A stretch of DNA of 64,000 nucleotides, taken from the NCBI GenBank assembly GCA_934047225.1, contig OW203989.1:18327977-18391976 (forward strand), given 5' to 3'. Below the pieces are notes generated by a model. That model made no database searches, had not been told where the DNA came from, and saw only the letters and a program-made list of their open reading frames with translations. Within the stretch, counting starts at the first letter, position 1, and each line of letters opens with the position of its first letter. Below, piece by piece: positions 1 to 12,500 of the stretch. A program made the translations under genes and the position numbers. This DNA is from Ypsolopha sequella (lineage: Eukaryota; Arthropoda; Insecta; Lepidoptera; Ypsolophidae).

Positions 1-1660
1 CCGCTGGCTGGGATAGCCTATATGATCATGTGTATATATAAATATATAGATATGAGACCATGACCAGCTCAGTCAGATGACAAAGGATAGAACAAATCGC
101 AGCCTCTTCACGGCTCGGACGCTTTGCCATAAACATCGCCTTTCATGGAGGATGTGTTTCCAGTATGTAAAACTGGCGCAAGGCCATCCCAGACGCTTGC
201 TTCCCTCCAGAGGAGGTTAAAACTAAATTCTGTCGTTCACACCAATAGGTGACCCGAATTCAGTCCAGTGCGACTTCCGCTCTGTAAGCTCCCTGCCTGA
301 CTCTTCAAGATATCCCAGCGACTAGCCCTATGCCATTGCTACCCTGGTACATCTTCCCGTTTCCACGTCCGGCATTACTAAGAAGAGACCATACTCCCTT
401 CCCTCCCCATCAACCCCTGAATCGACCTATGCACTATTACATTATTTAGGTACGTACTTTAATTTCGGAACTTGAAAAGACGAATATCGAACCCTTTACA
501 TAACGCGGAATCTAACTCGTTCGCTCGTTCACCCTACACGAATTCAAACGCGTTTGTGTCAATCGCCGAGTCGGAAAAGTCAAAAACTATTGACCATAAC
601 CGAATCTATTTACGAAAAAAGGGCATTCCGCCACCTAAAAGCTAACGCGAACGCGAAAAGGTCCCGAGACCTAACGAACAGATAGATTGACACATTCCGT
701 ATTTTAATCGCAAATTCCGAAAACAAAATCACTATTAAAACAAACAAAAACTTCCCCAAACAAACTCAAAAATGAACTACACCTTTAAGACTTCTTGCAG
801 CACTTCCACTGACGGCGGTGTAAAATGAATGAATCCCCACCCTACATTTCACCCATTTATATACTAAGTGTGATATCAGCGTTATCAGTGCAATCAGCGT
901 AATCGGTGCTACCGGTGCCATGTGCGTTTTCGTGCAGAACGAACAAAAGTGAGACAAACAAACAAGAGTAATAGAGATGGTAACATAACAACAAAACATG
1001 GCAACAGCATATACTAGACGTAAGCAGGACAGGACAAAAATATACGAGTAAGAGTGAAAGAGATAGACACATGGTGACAAGCCTCAGGCGTCATCTAGTC
1101 TACGTGGCAACAACTTTGTAGCTAATTTAGAGTTCACGCATAAATGGAAACCATAATGTTTGAAATTGAAAGTTTATTCTTAATTCCTTCCATATTGGAC
1201 CGATTGTTTGGGCCAGTGGTTGAGTTTACTGTATTTATCATTTAAAATCAGTTATTCTACGCGATCGATTTCAATTTGCTTTATTTATTTAAACGTGATT
1301 TATTTGATTACATACAACAATCTTCCTGCCCATTATCATAACATTTATTTGTGAATTGAGACGTGAACAGATGAGGTACGATCTGTTACAAGTGCTTCCA
1401 CCCTGTGGTTTCCACCCTTCGCATCCCTTTCATGTGAAATGTTACAGAAAGTGAAGTTTTGGTAGGCCAAGATTAAACAGCAATGGAGACTGTCTTTCTT
1501 TCTCGTCTCACAAAATATCATAGATTCAGTGAACGACACGATCACCACATAGATTTGACATATCCCTGGACCCTTGACTAATTAATCATCGATGAGTTTT
1601 GTTATAATACTTATTGTTATCATGGTTTATTAATTATTAGTTTTTGTATTTTATTAACAG
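1..1660. other. Sequence upstream of the first recognised exon; no gene recognised
   Basis: This stretch precedes the acceptor at 1661. Bases 60-420 are less AT-rich than the surroundings, with clustered CTCC and CCCT tracts, and could be a transposon or an untranslated exon. The open frames here lack codon structure or recognisable motifs. I could not find an exon that would join in phase 0 to the exon at 1661. Confidence 0.5.
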
Positions 1661-4600
1661 GTGGAAGGTGGTGACTTGCTTTTATCTCCGGAGCTTCCTG
1701 ACTCATATCTTCAGCAAACTGAAAAGGAAGAAGGCACATTCAACGTAAAGGGAATCAAAGTTGACAACCTCGTGCCTATGCGCTCCTGGACTATTCAGTA
1801 TAGTGGAGAAATGAAGTGAGTTGAGTAAAACCATGGAGGAAAATGAGTAAAACATTTAAACTGAAACCGAATTTTATGTTTTAGAGTAGATACTGAAAAT
1901 CACAAAGCAGGACGGCGATTCTGACAAGTGCGAAAAATTTGCTACGGCAGAATTCGAGTGATTTTACAAGGGATTTTCTACGGAAATTATTGATTTTTCT
2001 GCTTTCGCTATTTTCGCGCACGTTCCAGTATCGCCGTCCTTTTACATTTACATTCGTTTCGTCCGTTTACATTTAGGCTGGTTAGAAGTAGAGTAACTAG
2101 CGCACTTTTTAGCCGACTCCTTTACCACATGCGTTATCTACTCTACTCTTCCAGCTAGTACTATTTTGTAACTGTTTACATTCTTCATTCATCTTTAGTA
2201 CTATTTTGTAACTGTTTACATTAAGATTATTCTTATCCCTGGTACTTTACCGGCTACTCTACCCGTGTAAACTTTCACCGAAAGAGTAATCAAATACCAT
2301 ATTATCATTGCTCGTGATTTGTTTTGCACCCTGTAACTACCATTTCTTCTGATTAAGGCGCTATATGCTGCGGAAGTGCTGCCACATTAGAAAAAAAAAC
2401 ATAACGTATTCACTAGGATAATTATTGAAAATCTGCTCAAGTAAATGCGTAGATATAGCAATGAACTATTTTTAAATAGCATAGTTTTAGTAGACGATGT
2501 CTTTGATGAGCTAAAAATTTAGGTTTTGCTAAAAACGGTAACTTTTGGTATAAGTTAAAATTTTAGCTCATCAAAGACGTTGTGTAACCGCTGGCTACAG
2601 GAATGCAGGGCTGATGGGATTTGACACGGGAGAATTGTGGAAAACAATGTGGGTGCACTGACCTGGTTGGAATGTTGATGGGCGAGCCGACGAATGCGCT
2701 GACAATGTGCCGCGTGGTGTACTCCTTGTCGGGCTGATGATGACAGGGCTGATCTTGGACAGGGATGTGCAGAATGTCTTGGAGTAATACACAGCACTGA
2801 TATGATCACAAGATACGGTAGATACGCGAGATTGGTTGTGGCGTCGCGGATGTGTGCACACACGTATTGTTCGGTCGACGGTTGCGGCGAAACAGAGTGA
2901 GACCAGCGCCCGCGCGCGCCTCGACCGGCGCGCGGCGGGGGGGGGGGGTGGTCGTCCGCGCATGCGCGCGCGAATCACGCGTCACGCTGTAGCGTGAACA
3001 TCCTGGGGGGGCCGGGGCTGCGACTCCTCTTGAGCTGAATCCAACGGCAGCCTGGCTATCTTGAACACAGGTCGTTGCAGATTTCCATGAGCTGTGTCCA
3101 GATCCACAACTCGGATCACTCCATCCTTGCCAGGTATCGTGCGGAGAATTCTCCCCAACTTCCATTGGAGCGGAGGCAGGTCATCCTCTTTGATGAGGAC
3201 CAGTTCACCCACTTGACGAGGGGAAGAAGGGGAGAGCCATTTGGAGCGGGTTTGCAGGGTATGGAGGTAGGATCTGGACCAGAGAGTCCAAAAGCGCTGA
3301 GAGAGCGCTTGAATGAGTTGAAACCGTTTAAGAGCAGATATGGGTCTGTCGTCAAAAGACTGCTCAGGTAGAGCGGTGAGCGGACGACCAATAATGAAAT
3401 GTCCGGCCGTGAGAGGTTCAAAGTCCGTAGGGTCGGATGAAATCGGGCAGAGGGGTCTTGAGTTGAGTATTATTTCGTGCAGAGCGCCGAACCAAGTTAT
3501 GTGCTGATTCGCGAGCTTGTGAGTGATTGCATCATAGTTTGTGCCGCAGTCTGAGCGAATGAGAACTGGAGTACCGCGACGTGAGATAAAACCTAACAGG
3601 GCTCGTGCTGAGTGAAATTGAGTGTGATTGAGTGAATGTACGTCTGCTATTTCAAGTGATACGGTTGGCAACAAAATTGGTGTGTTAGTGACGTTCACTA
3701 CACGTTGTGCGGAGTTACAAGAATTCTCTGTTGGAGTTGAAGTCATTGAGTGAAAATGAACTGAGTGTGTATGTGATGAGTGTGTGTGTGATGAATGTGC
3801 TGAGTGCGCTGAGTGCTGGTTTCATTGAGTGAAAATGAGCTGAATGTGTATGTGATGAGTGAGTGTGTGAGTGAAAATGAGCTGAGTGTGTATGTGCTGA
3901 TTGAATGTGTGAGTGAAAATGAGCTGAGTGTGTATGTGCTGATTGAATGTGTGATGAGTGTGACTATATGTGAAAATGAGTTATTAAAACTTGAGCGCTA
4001 CCAACTCCAACGTGCGGATAGCTTGTAACTTGCGCGGGCCGAAATAACAAAGGCTATGTTCAAACGGAACACGGAAAATAAACACGACAGAGAGAAAAAA
4101 AAAAATTTTTTTTTTTTTTTAAAAAACAACCTGTATATGAGCTGAACCAACGTGGAACACCCTATATGTGTACCATTAACAATAAGATCAGAGATGAGAT
4201 GAAAAAACAAATTGTTTACTATATTTGTGCTATATATATATATATACCCGGGTAAAAAAAGCAGACAATAACACAAATAAACGGTCCGGCAATATATTAC
4301 TGTAACACAAGATTACCGTAACATAAAATATCGGAAAGGGCTGAACTTGTTCACTAATTCAAACAACACTTGTAAAAATACAAACAGCTATGTATGCACT
4401 TTTCACTTTTATGTTATTTGCCTTGAAATCATGTGCCGACAATACGCGTTGGTTCGTCGTCAAAAATTATATTTATAGAATAAAATACCTACCTACTGCT
4501 TTGAGAGCGTAAACAAACAAAGAATGTATTTACCTAGCCGAAATCGGATCTAAATGAGCGGACAATCCAATGATGCTAATCAAGCTTTAATCAACGTAAT

Positions 4601-7600
4601 AATACGTAACCGTAATAACGTGTGTACTTATGTACTCAACACACGTAACTTACGTATATATGTGACGTATATAAGTGCACGAAATAAAGCAAAATTATAC
4701 TCGCACCAAAAAATATCTCGCAAGATACCTACGAAAACTATCTTTGACAATGGGCAGATGTACACCTCTCCGCGGGCAAAAATTGGGTAGAAATAGGTAA
4801 ATTGGGTCGGGTCGGGTCGAGGGGTTTAATAAAGAAATATAGTGGACTGTAATAAACAATTGGGCTGAATGGATATAATTATATTATCTGAGCTGAATAA
4901 TAATAACAAACGGGATGAAAATGAGTTTATTCTGTAAAGGGGCGGGGGGGGGCCGGTTCTATACCGATAAATGGAATGTTCTAGGCGGCGGCGGTTCTAA
5001 TTACCTACCCGCAATAGGTATTCGAGACCACAAAATATTTTTTTTTGCCGGGAAAGGGGGCAAAATATGTAACCGGGTGAAAATGGACTGTAGTAAATCG
5101 ACGGGGGCTGGTCCAAACAAAGTTACGGGCCGGCGGGGGGGAGGCGGGGGGTGATATAAACCAAAAATTTTCCGCTCGACGGACCAAAATTTTTCTTGGA
5201 TGGATAAAAATGTTTTACTACCGGCTCGAAGTGACCAAAATGTAACCGCTGGCTACAGGAATGCAGGGCTGATGGGATTTGACACGGGAGAATTGTGGAA
5301 AACAATGTGGGTGCACTGACCTGGTTGGAATGTTGATGGGCGAGCCGACGAATGCGCTGACAATGTGCCGCGTGGTGTACTCCTTGTCGGGCTGATGATG
5401 ACAGGGCTGATCTTGGACAGGGATGTGCAGAATGTCTTGGAGTAATACACAGCACTGATATGATCACAAGATACGGTAGATACGCGAGATTGGTTGTGGC
5501 GTCGCGGATGTGTGCACACACGTATTGTTCGGTCGACGGTTGCGGCGAAACAGAGTGAGACCAGCGCCCGCGCGCGCCTCGACCGGCGCGCGGCGGGGGG
5601 GGGTGGTCGTCCGCGCATGCGCGCGCGAATCACGCGTCACGCTGTAGCGTGAACACGTTGTCTATAAAAACTGTGCTATTTAAATACGTAATACTTCATT
5701 GCTATATCTACGCATTTACTTAAGCAGATTTGCAATAATTATTGCAGTAAATAAATAATGTTTTTTTTTCTAAAGTAGCAGCACTTTCGCAGCATATAGT
5801 GCCTTAATATATTACCAAATTCACCTCTTTACGAGTCTGTTGAAAATTGTAACAACTCTGAAACCTCGGAGATACACACCTACAGCCCGTGGCTATCTTT
5901 TCTTTTTCTCTATAAATAAAAATGCAATGTCTGTCAGTCTGTCTGTATATAAGTTCACTTATGTCTTTAACTACTAAGGCTGCGTTCCTAAACGCCGGGG
6001 TAAATGTAAAGTTTACTTCGTAAAAGTGAAAGAGATAAAACTGAGACGGAATTTATTTACTAATCGTTTGAACGGCCACTTTGTAAAGGTAGTTTATTTA
6101 CGAGGCAAAGAATTTTTTTTTTTGTATAGTGTATCATTATGACCGAAATAATTTGGCTTTTCAAGTCATTCCGAAGAATTATATAACCCAGAAACCAAAA
6201 AATGTCGCGTAATGTGATGACACAAATTGAAAATATAGCCCTGAATTTACGGGGCGTAAAATTTAACTTTCAAAAGTGAATTTTACATTTCTGACAAGGT
6301 TTACTTGTTTAAGGACGACTTCGAAATTTGTTCGGACCTGTTCGGAGCTCTTCGTTTTCACTCGGTGGTTGTGGAACGTTTGACAGTTCATGTTTAGGGT
6401 GCCGTGCCCTAAGGGTAACCAACGGGACCTTATTACTAAAACTCCGCTGTCCGTCCGTCTGTCCGTATGTCTGTCCGTCTGTCACCAGGCTGTATCTCAT
6501 GAACCGTGATAGTTAGACAATTAAAATTTTCACAGATGATGTATTTCTGTTGCCGCTATAACAACAAATACTAAAAAACAGAATAAAATAAATATTTAAG
6601 GGGGCTCCCATACAACAGACATGTTTTTTTTTGCCGTTTTTATAGATAATGGTACGGAACCCTTCGTGCGCGAGTCCGACTCGCACTTGGCCGGTTTTTC
6701 CCTTAACCCCGTTTAGGAATGCTACCATAATGTGTAGTTGGTTAAAAGTTTTCCTGATTGAGAATTTATGCTATAGAGAGCTAAGCAGTGGTTTCATTTA
6801 GTTCTAAAATTGGGAGTAAGGACTAGTATTATAATTAACTTAATTAAGAGGCTATGCGAATTTTATTTTTGTCACCGTCACTCCAAGCGAAAAATCGCGC
6901 AGTGCGAGAGGGGCGGATTCAGGGCAAAAAGGAAAAAAGTTGGTTTTATATTTTTATTAAAAAAAACTAAAATAGCTAGCAAAATTTCAAATATCAGATC
7001 TCTAGATATTGTTGAAACACACCTAATAAAATATGTTTGAGTTCTGTATATGGTTCCTTTTCGTCAAACGAAGAGAAAAAGTGTGTTAGAAGACCTCATT
7101 TCAACAATTATTTCTATCGAGGAAAATTTATTCAAACATGTTTTTCAAATTCAAAACCCTAGATTATAAAGTCAAAATGCATATACCAGAAATTTATTAA
7201 AACTTTCCGTGTATATCATGAAATACACAGAAAAGAAACACAATTTTTGAAACAATTTTGAAAACAAAAATTTTTTCGCATATCGCCTTAAATAAGTAAC
7301 CCAAACCTCTGCTGTATCTTATCTTATTCTATCAAATAATTAATTCCACGTGTGTAATCATCAAATAACTGGCCCAGAAAATTTCACAACTATAGATTAA
7401 AATACTTACATATATGTATTATTGGTATAAATAGAAAGAAACATTTTGGGAATTTCAACATTTTGCATATTCAACATTATGGGAATTCAACATCATGTTC
7501 CTAAAGGGAACTTTCGAAATTAACCATCCGTTATGCAGAGGGGACATGCTTTATGATAACCGAAGACAGATATCAAGGCTTCGTTGAAAGGGCTTCCGTT

Positions 7601-9491
7601 ATTTGTTTGTTCTAAAATGATTTGACGCATCCCTTGCTTACTACCACGGAAAGAAGCGATACTCACGTTCCAGAGCCGTATAGCAGGCGGATTGTATAAA
7701 GCCTGCTTTTTTGTAATTAAGCAAAACTGAACACATAAATTCTAAATTTGCCAAATTATTATCCTACAAGACCTTAATACTTAAAGCTTGCGACATGGCA
7801 GGAGTGCGGAGAGTACATACATATCAGTATGAAATCTCCCGAACTCCCGCCTGTCGCGTAAGTATGTATTGTGTAAACTGTCATCGCAAAGATTCCATTT
7901 GTTTCTGTAAATTAGAATTTTAATATTCTTTAAAATACTACTTTACATTTACAGATACCAATGGAATCTTTGCGATGACAGTATCAATATACACAATACA
8001 TAGGTATTAAGGTTTTGTAGGATAATAATTTAGCAAATATTAGATTTATGTGTTTAGTTTTGAGTAATTGAGGCGGGTTTTTTCACAATCCGCCTGCTAT
8101 ATGGCTCTTAACGTCGTCACCTGCAAATTGAAAGTACGGCTGCAGCAGAGAATATAAAGTATTGGCTGCAGGGAGTACGCACTACTTAGGTTGCCGGCCA
8201 CGGCCGTTCGCTGCGTTCACGCACACACACTCACACAAACGTGTGCGAATAGGCTAGTGCTTTTGTAGTAGTAGTAGTAGGTAATTGAAAAATCGTGCCG
8301 GAAGCAGAGAATATAAAGTATTACCGGAAGTGTGCCCTTAGCTAGCTGGGATTTTTGCCCTTATTCTGTCAAATGAAATCTAACATAGGTAGGTACCTAT
8401 ATAAATACTTTTAAAACATTTCCAGGCCAAGAAACGCTACAGACAAGAAAGTGAACGTAGAACTAGACTTGACATGGAGCACAGGTTTCCCGCCATTCAA
8501 CTACAACAAGATCTCACCACTAACGATGGCGCAAGACATGGCGAGAGAGCCTTGGTCCCGAGATTACTTCAAAATGCTCAAAAAGTAATTATATTGTCGA
8601 ACATTTTACAGTTTATATTTAAGCATATATAGTCTGAGATTATAACGACCCCTATTCTTGAGCTGAAAACATCTAAGGCGAATGCCCAACTGCTAGTTTT
8701 TAAGACTTAGTACTAGATTGCAATCCAGCATGTTTTTCAATCCAGGGATTTTTGCTGGACCAGGATCCAGGTGGATTGCTGCATGAGGAATGCAGCAATT
8801 GCAATTTAATCCTACATAATACATTGTTGATTAGTTTATATGTTTAGCATCGCTATGAGTATCTATAAATATCCGGTATGTTTACATGATACATGAATTG
8901 TGTCCCAGTGTAAGTCTGCGCGCGACTGGTGGCGTGACTAACGTTGCCAGTTATGGGAAACAAATTCTCCGATCCCAGACATGATAGGAGATGAAGAAAA
9001 ATCTAATTAGCTTAGTCAAGTGAACTACACCTAAAAAATTAGTACAAAATACACTTAAGGATAGTTCTAAAATATTTGGCCACGCGCAGACTTATCTGGC
9101 GCGCGCGCACTTTATTCGTTGTGACAATCCCTGGCCATATATTTTTTTTGGTGCTAGTGCAATTTATCTAAGTCGCCTGCTGTTCAGGCTGCTTATTTGA
9201 TAAAATACTCGTATTCTGTGAGAGCAAAGTACAGCAACCTGAATGGCGCGGGTTTGTACAGAGGCAAATACGCGATTTCTAGAAGAAGCGCAAAACTGAT
9301 CTCGGTGCCAAACAAGACGAGTTAAAATACCAATCACCAGCGGCCATTATCTACAATTATGTAGAAGGTATAATCATTTGCGCACAGTGCGCAAGGGGGA
9401 GGTTTACTAGGACATAAGCCGTCTTCGGGCACACCATCAACATACCTACTAGGAGTCGAAGTAGTCGCCACGACCAAATACGGTTGGAGCC

Positions 9492-9551
<60 letters not shown>

Positions 9552-12500
9552 GCTATATGTATAATACCTAAATATACAAAATTTACAGATACCATCAAGA
9601 GCACTATGAACAAATGGGTGAGATTGAAGGAACAGCAATTATAGACGGTAAAAGCCATACCCTGAACATGCAATGCGTCAGGGATCATAGTTCCAGTAAG
9701 TACCTAAACAACAGGAATACAACTTGGGTATAATGTTTCCTTCAAAACCGGAAACTATCATAGCGAAGCCTCGGTGTCGGTTTGTCCGACGCAGACACGT
9801 ATCCAGGATTTTAATTTGTACTCATTTAAAAATTAGACGCTCTCTTGAAAAAGTTACCCATGAACTTGAGTCACGATCTTGCCTGCTTACTGCTTGTTTA
9901 AGGGGCTGGTTGTCGCCAACGGCCTTGAGTCGACTTGTGTCGGTACAAATATCAACATAAACTATATTGAAATAACGCTCATATCAGCGCGCACTGCATT
10001 ACGACGTCGCTGGGTCTCCGGATAGCGCAAAATAGGGGAAAATAATACTTTTCACATGGACGCGATGGACGGAAAAAATCTATAGATGATTTTTCTAAGC
10101 AATATTTTCCTTGTATTTTAGGGCAGAATCATACAAATACCATTAGTAGTTTCTAAAAAACAACCAATTTTACTTAATTTTAGTCTAAAAACAGCTTGAC
10201 TTTGAACAATATTTTTGTATATAAAATGTTCTTTTACTGCTAGAATAATTTTCAGAAATCAAACATATCATTTAAGAAAAATATCGTTACCAGTAAGAGT
10301 AATTGTCGGATGACGCTGAAATTTTTTTAGCGATAGTGACAACTTAATAGATTAATCCTAGGTACTTGCGAAAAACTTTCGCACATTAATCATCATAAAT
10401 AATTTTGACTTTTCCAAAGCAACATCCTTGGTAGAATAGTGCTTCAGGGGGGCCCGGACCCATTGGAATCTCCTCCTGGATACGTGCCTGTTCCAAGGCA
10501 TAAAGTACTGTTTGGTATAAAAATTATTTATAATTATAAATTATTAAAATTATAAATTATTTATAATTTTTATTATTATAATTTTAAATAAAATATAAAT
10601 TATAAAAATATTACATTGTGTCCGGCTGAATTTGTTATTCACTGTACATACCAAAGCTTTTAATTTTTTTTTTCAATGTGTTATAATAACATTATACTTA
10701 TTAGCAAGAATGCCGTCATTTTTGGAAAATACAAACGAAAGAAATAAGTTTGTTTTTTTAAATATTAATATTACATTTACTCCGCTCATATAAGGAAAGA
10801 TCAAACTGAAATCAAATTTAACCTAAACATTATCATTTAATCTTGAACTCAATGGCTCGTGTATTAAACTTTTATTCCAATATTTTCAGGCACTCACCGT
10901 GACTGGCGTAACTTCCACCGTTATGTGTACCACTTCATCTACCTTGAGAATGGGGACTCCATAGCTGTGGGCAGTGTATCACAGCCGCTCATATTGTCAC
11001 AGTAAGTTTCTACTGTATATTTCCACATGGTAATTCAATTCTATCAAAGAAAAATATCAAAAAAATTTATTCTTACTTTGGCAAAGGCCAAACTTTATAC
11101 AGTGTGTCCCTCGTAAGAGTGCACATCCGAAAGGGGGTGAAACTAGATATAAATATATTGACAAAAAAAATAAAAAAGGTTTTTTTTTTAATCTTGAAAA
11201 TATTCTCCGCCTGAGCATCTTTGTATGGGACGCGAGCGTAGTGCCTTTTGTTAACCACTCGTAGAAATTATTGTATTTATGTTATGATAGAACGTTGCAT
11301 TTTTTTTTTGTTCGAAAGGTAATGATAAGTTTCGCCATAGACTAAGTATTACTACGTATAGACTAGCAGTTCCCATACATCAGTTTGTAGCCACAAAAAA
11401 TATGTAAAATTCTAACGAAATCTAGATGGCGTTGCTAAATCCTCTAACGAACACGATGTTAAAAAGGACCGATTGGTGACGCTGATACCACAGCGATGTC
11501 ACGTAACATAAAAGTAATTCCCACTTCGATAATAGATAGCGCTGAAATATTCACTGTTAGTGTTGTTAACATAGCGCCATCTAGTTTTTCAAAGCAAATG
11601 TTTACTTAGTAACTGTGAGAGTTTACTTGCAGCCAATTAAACAAATTATGCTTATTTGTAACACTTGGTGCCACCTAGTAAAAAATTTGCTACGCCTTGA
11701 TGTATGGGAGTTGTCGGTCTATACATAGTAATATTTAGTCTATGATTTCGCCAAGGTCTGCCGGCTTTTTAGGAGTAACTTTTTGTCCTTATTCTCATAT
11801 TAATTGTGTCATGCTGGTACTCGATGATATATATTTACCCACAATAAACCTTAATATCTGCAGAACAACTTCCTTCTTGTTTCTTTTTACGTCCTGTATA
11901 TGTGTATATAGGTATAATGTGTATTTTCAATGGTCTCAGTCAACATTGCATTGCACTTTAGCGCTTTTTAAAATTATATTTGTGTCGATTTGGCGCAATA
12001 AGACTTAACTTATTTGACAGGTCTAACCACAACCTTATTTTAAGCGGTACGGAAAGAAAAAGACAGAACGCTCAAATTAAGTTTAGTTCTGTCAAATAAG
12101 TTAAGTCGTGTTGCGCCGAATCGACACAATTGTGTAATATTTAAACAAATCTGATTTTATTCTCTTTATTTCAGTTTAACGATCGGCTACTTTTGCCGCA
12201 AGTCTGACCAAAGTGTCTGGCCTGTGAGCGGCAGTAACTTTCAGTTGTACCAACATGGCGAGAACCAGATTCTGCCCAAAGACTACGGGTTCTCTTTCAC
12301 TGCTGGTAAATATCACAAATAATAACAAATAACATTTCTTTTTACACGTATTTTTTATGGTAGCTGAATATATATTACCGGCCAAACCGATTTTAGAACA
12401 AAGTAGTTTGGTCCAGGCCAATGTGGTTCTGGGTTCTCATAAAAAATAACCGACTCGCCATACCTAACCTACCGGTTTTCTTCTGCGCTGAAGGATTTCC

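Larger units (their letters stand above)
2583..5655 (-). mobile_element. Non-autonomous BEL/Pao LTR retrotransposon, complete with both LTRs
   Basis: Two direct LTRs (2583-3000 and 5241-5655) flank a 2240-bp interior. In the element's own direction (minus) each LTR starts TGTTCACGC and ends GGTTACA, giving TG...CA termini. The 5-bp sequence cgttg occurs on both sides (2578-2582 and 5656-5660) and is a target-site duplication of the size expected for BEL/Pao. The interior keeps only the 3' end of pol (2982-3746); gag, protease and reverse transcriptase are missing. As an element inserted in the intron, it is antisense to the host gene. Confidence 0.92.
2353..5810. repeat. Older palindromic element split by the BEL/Pao insertion
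   Basis: The left arm (2353-2502) and right arm (about 5660-5810) are imperfect reverse complements of each other. Shared blocks include taaatgcgtagatatagcaa and the region around ctatatgctgcg. Between the left arm and the LTR lies a second small hairpin, with tctttgatgagctaaaa and its reverse complement at 2500-2578. The retrotransposon sits in the centre of this foldback, which must therefore be older than it. Confidence 0.8.

Noticed and set aside
2555..2863. Frames of 100-130 codons at 2555-2978 and 5123-5633
   Set aside because: They lie in the two LTRs, are identical between them and reflect GC-rich sequence.
3813..4028. Repetitive protein with ENELSVYVLIECV units
   Set aside because: It comes from a simple tandem repeat inside a retrotransposon; there is no sign of selection on the frame.
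9357..9638. 93-codon frame with a poly-Met run
   Set aside because: It is a translation of the (ATC)n microsatellite.
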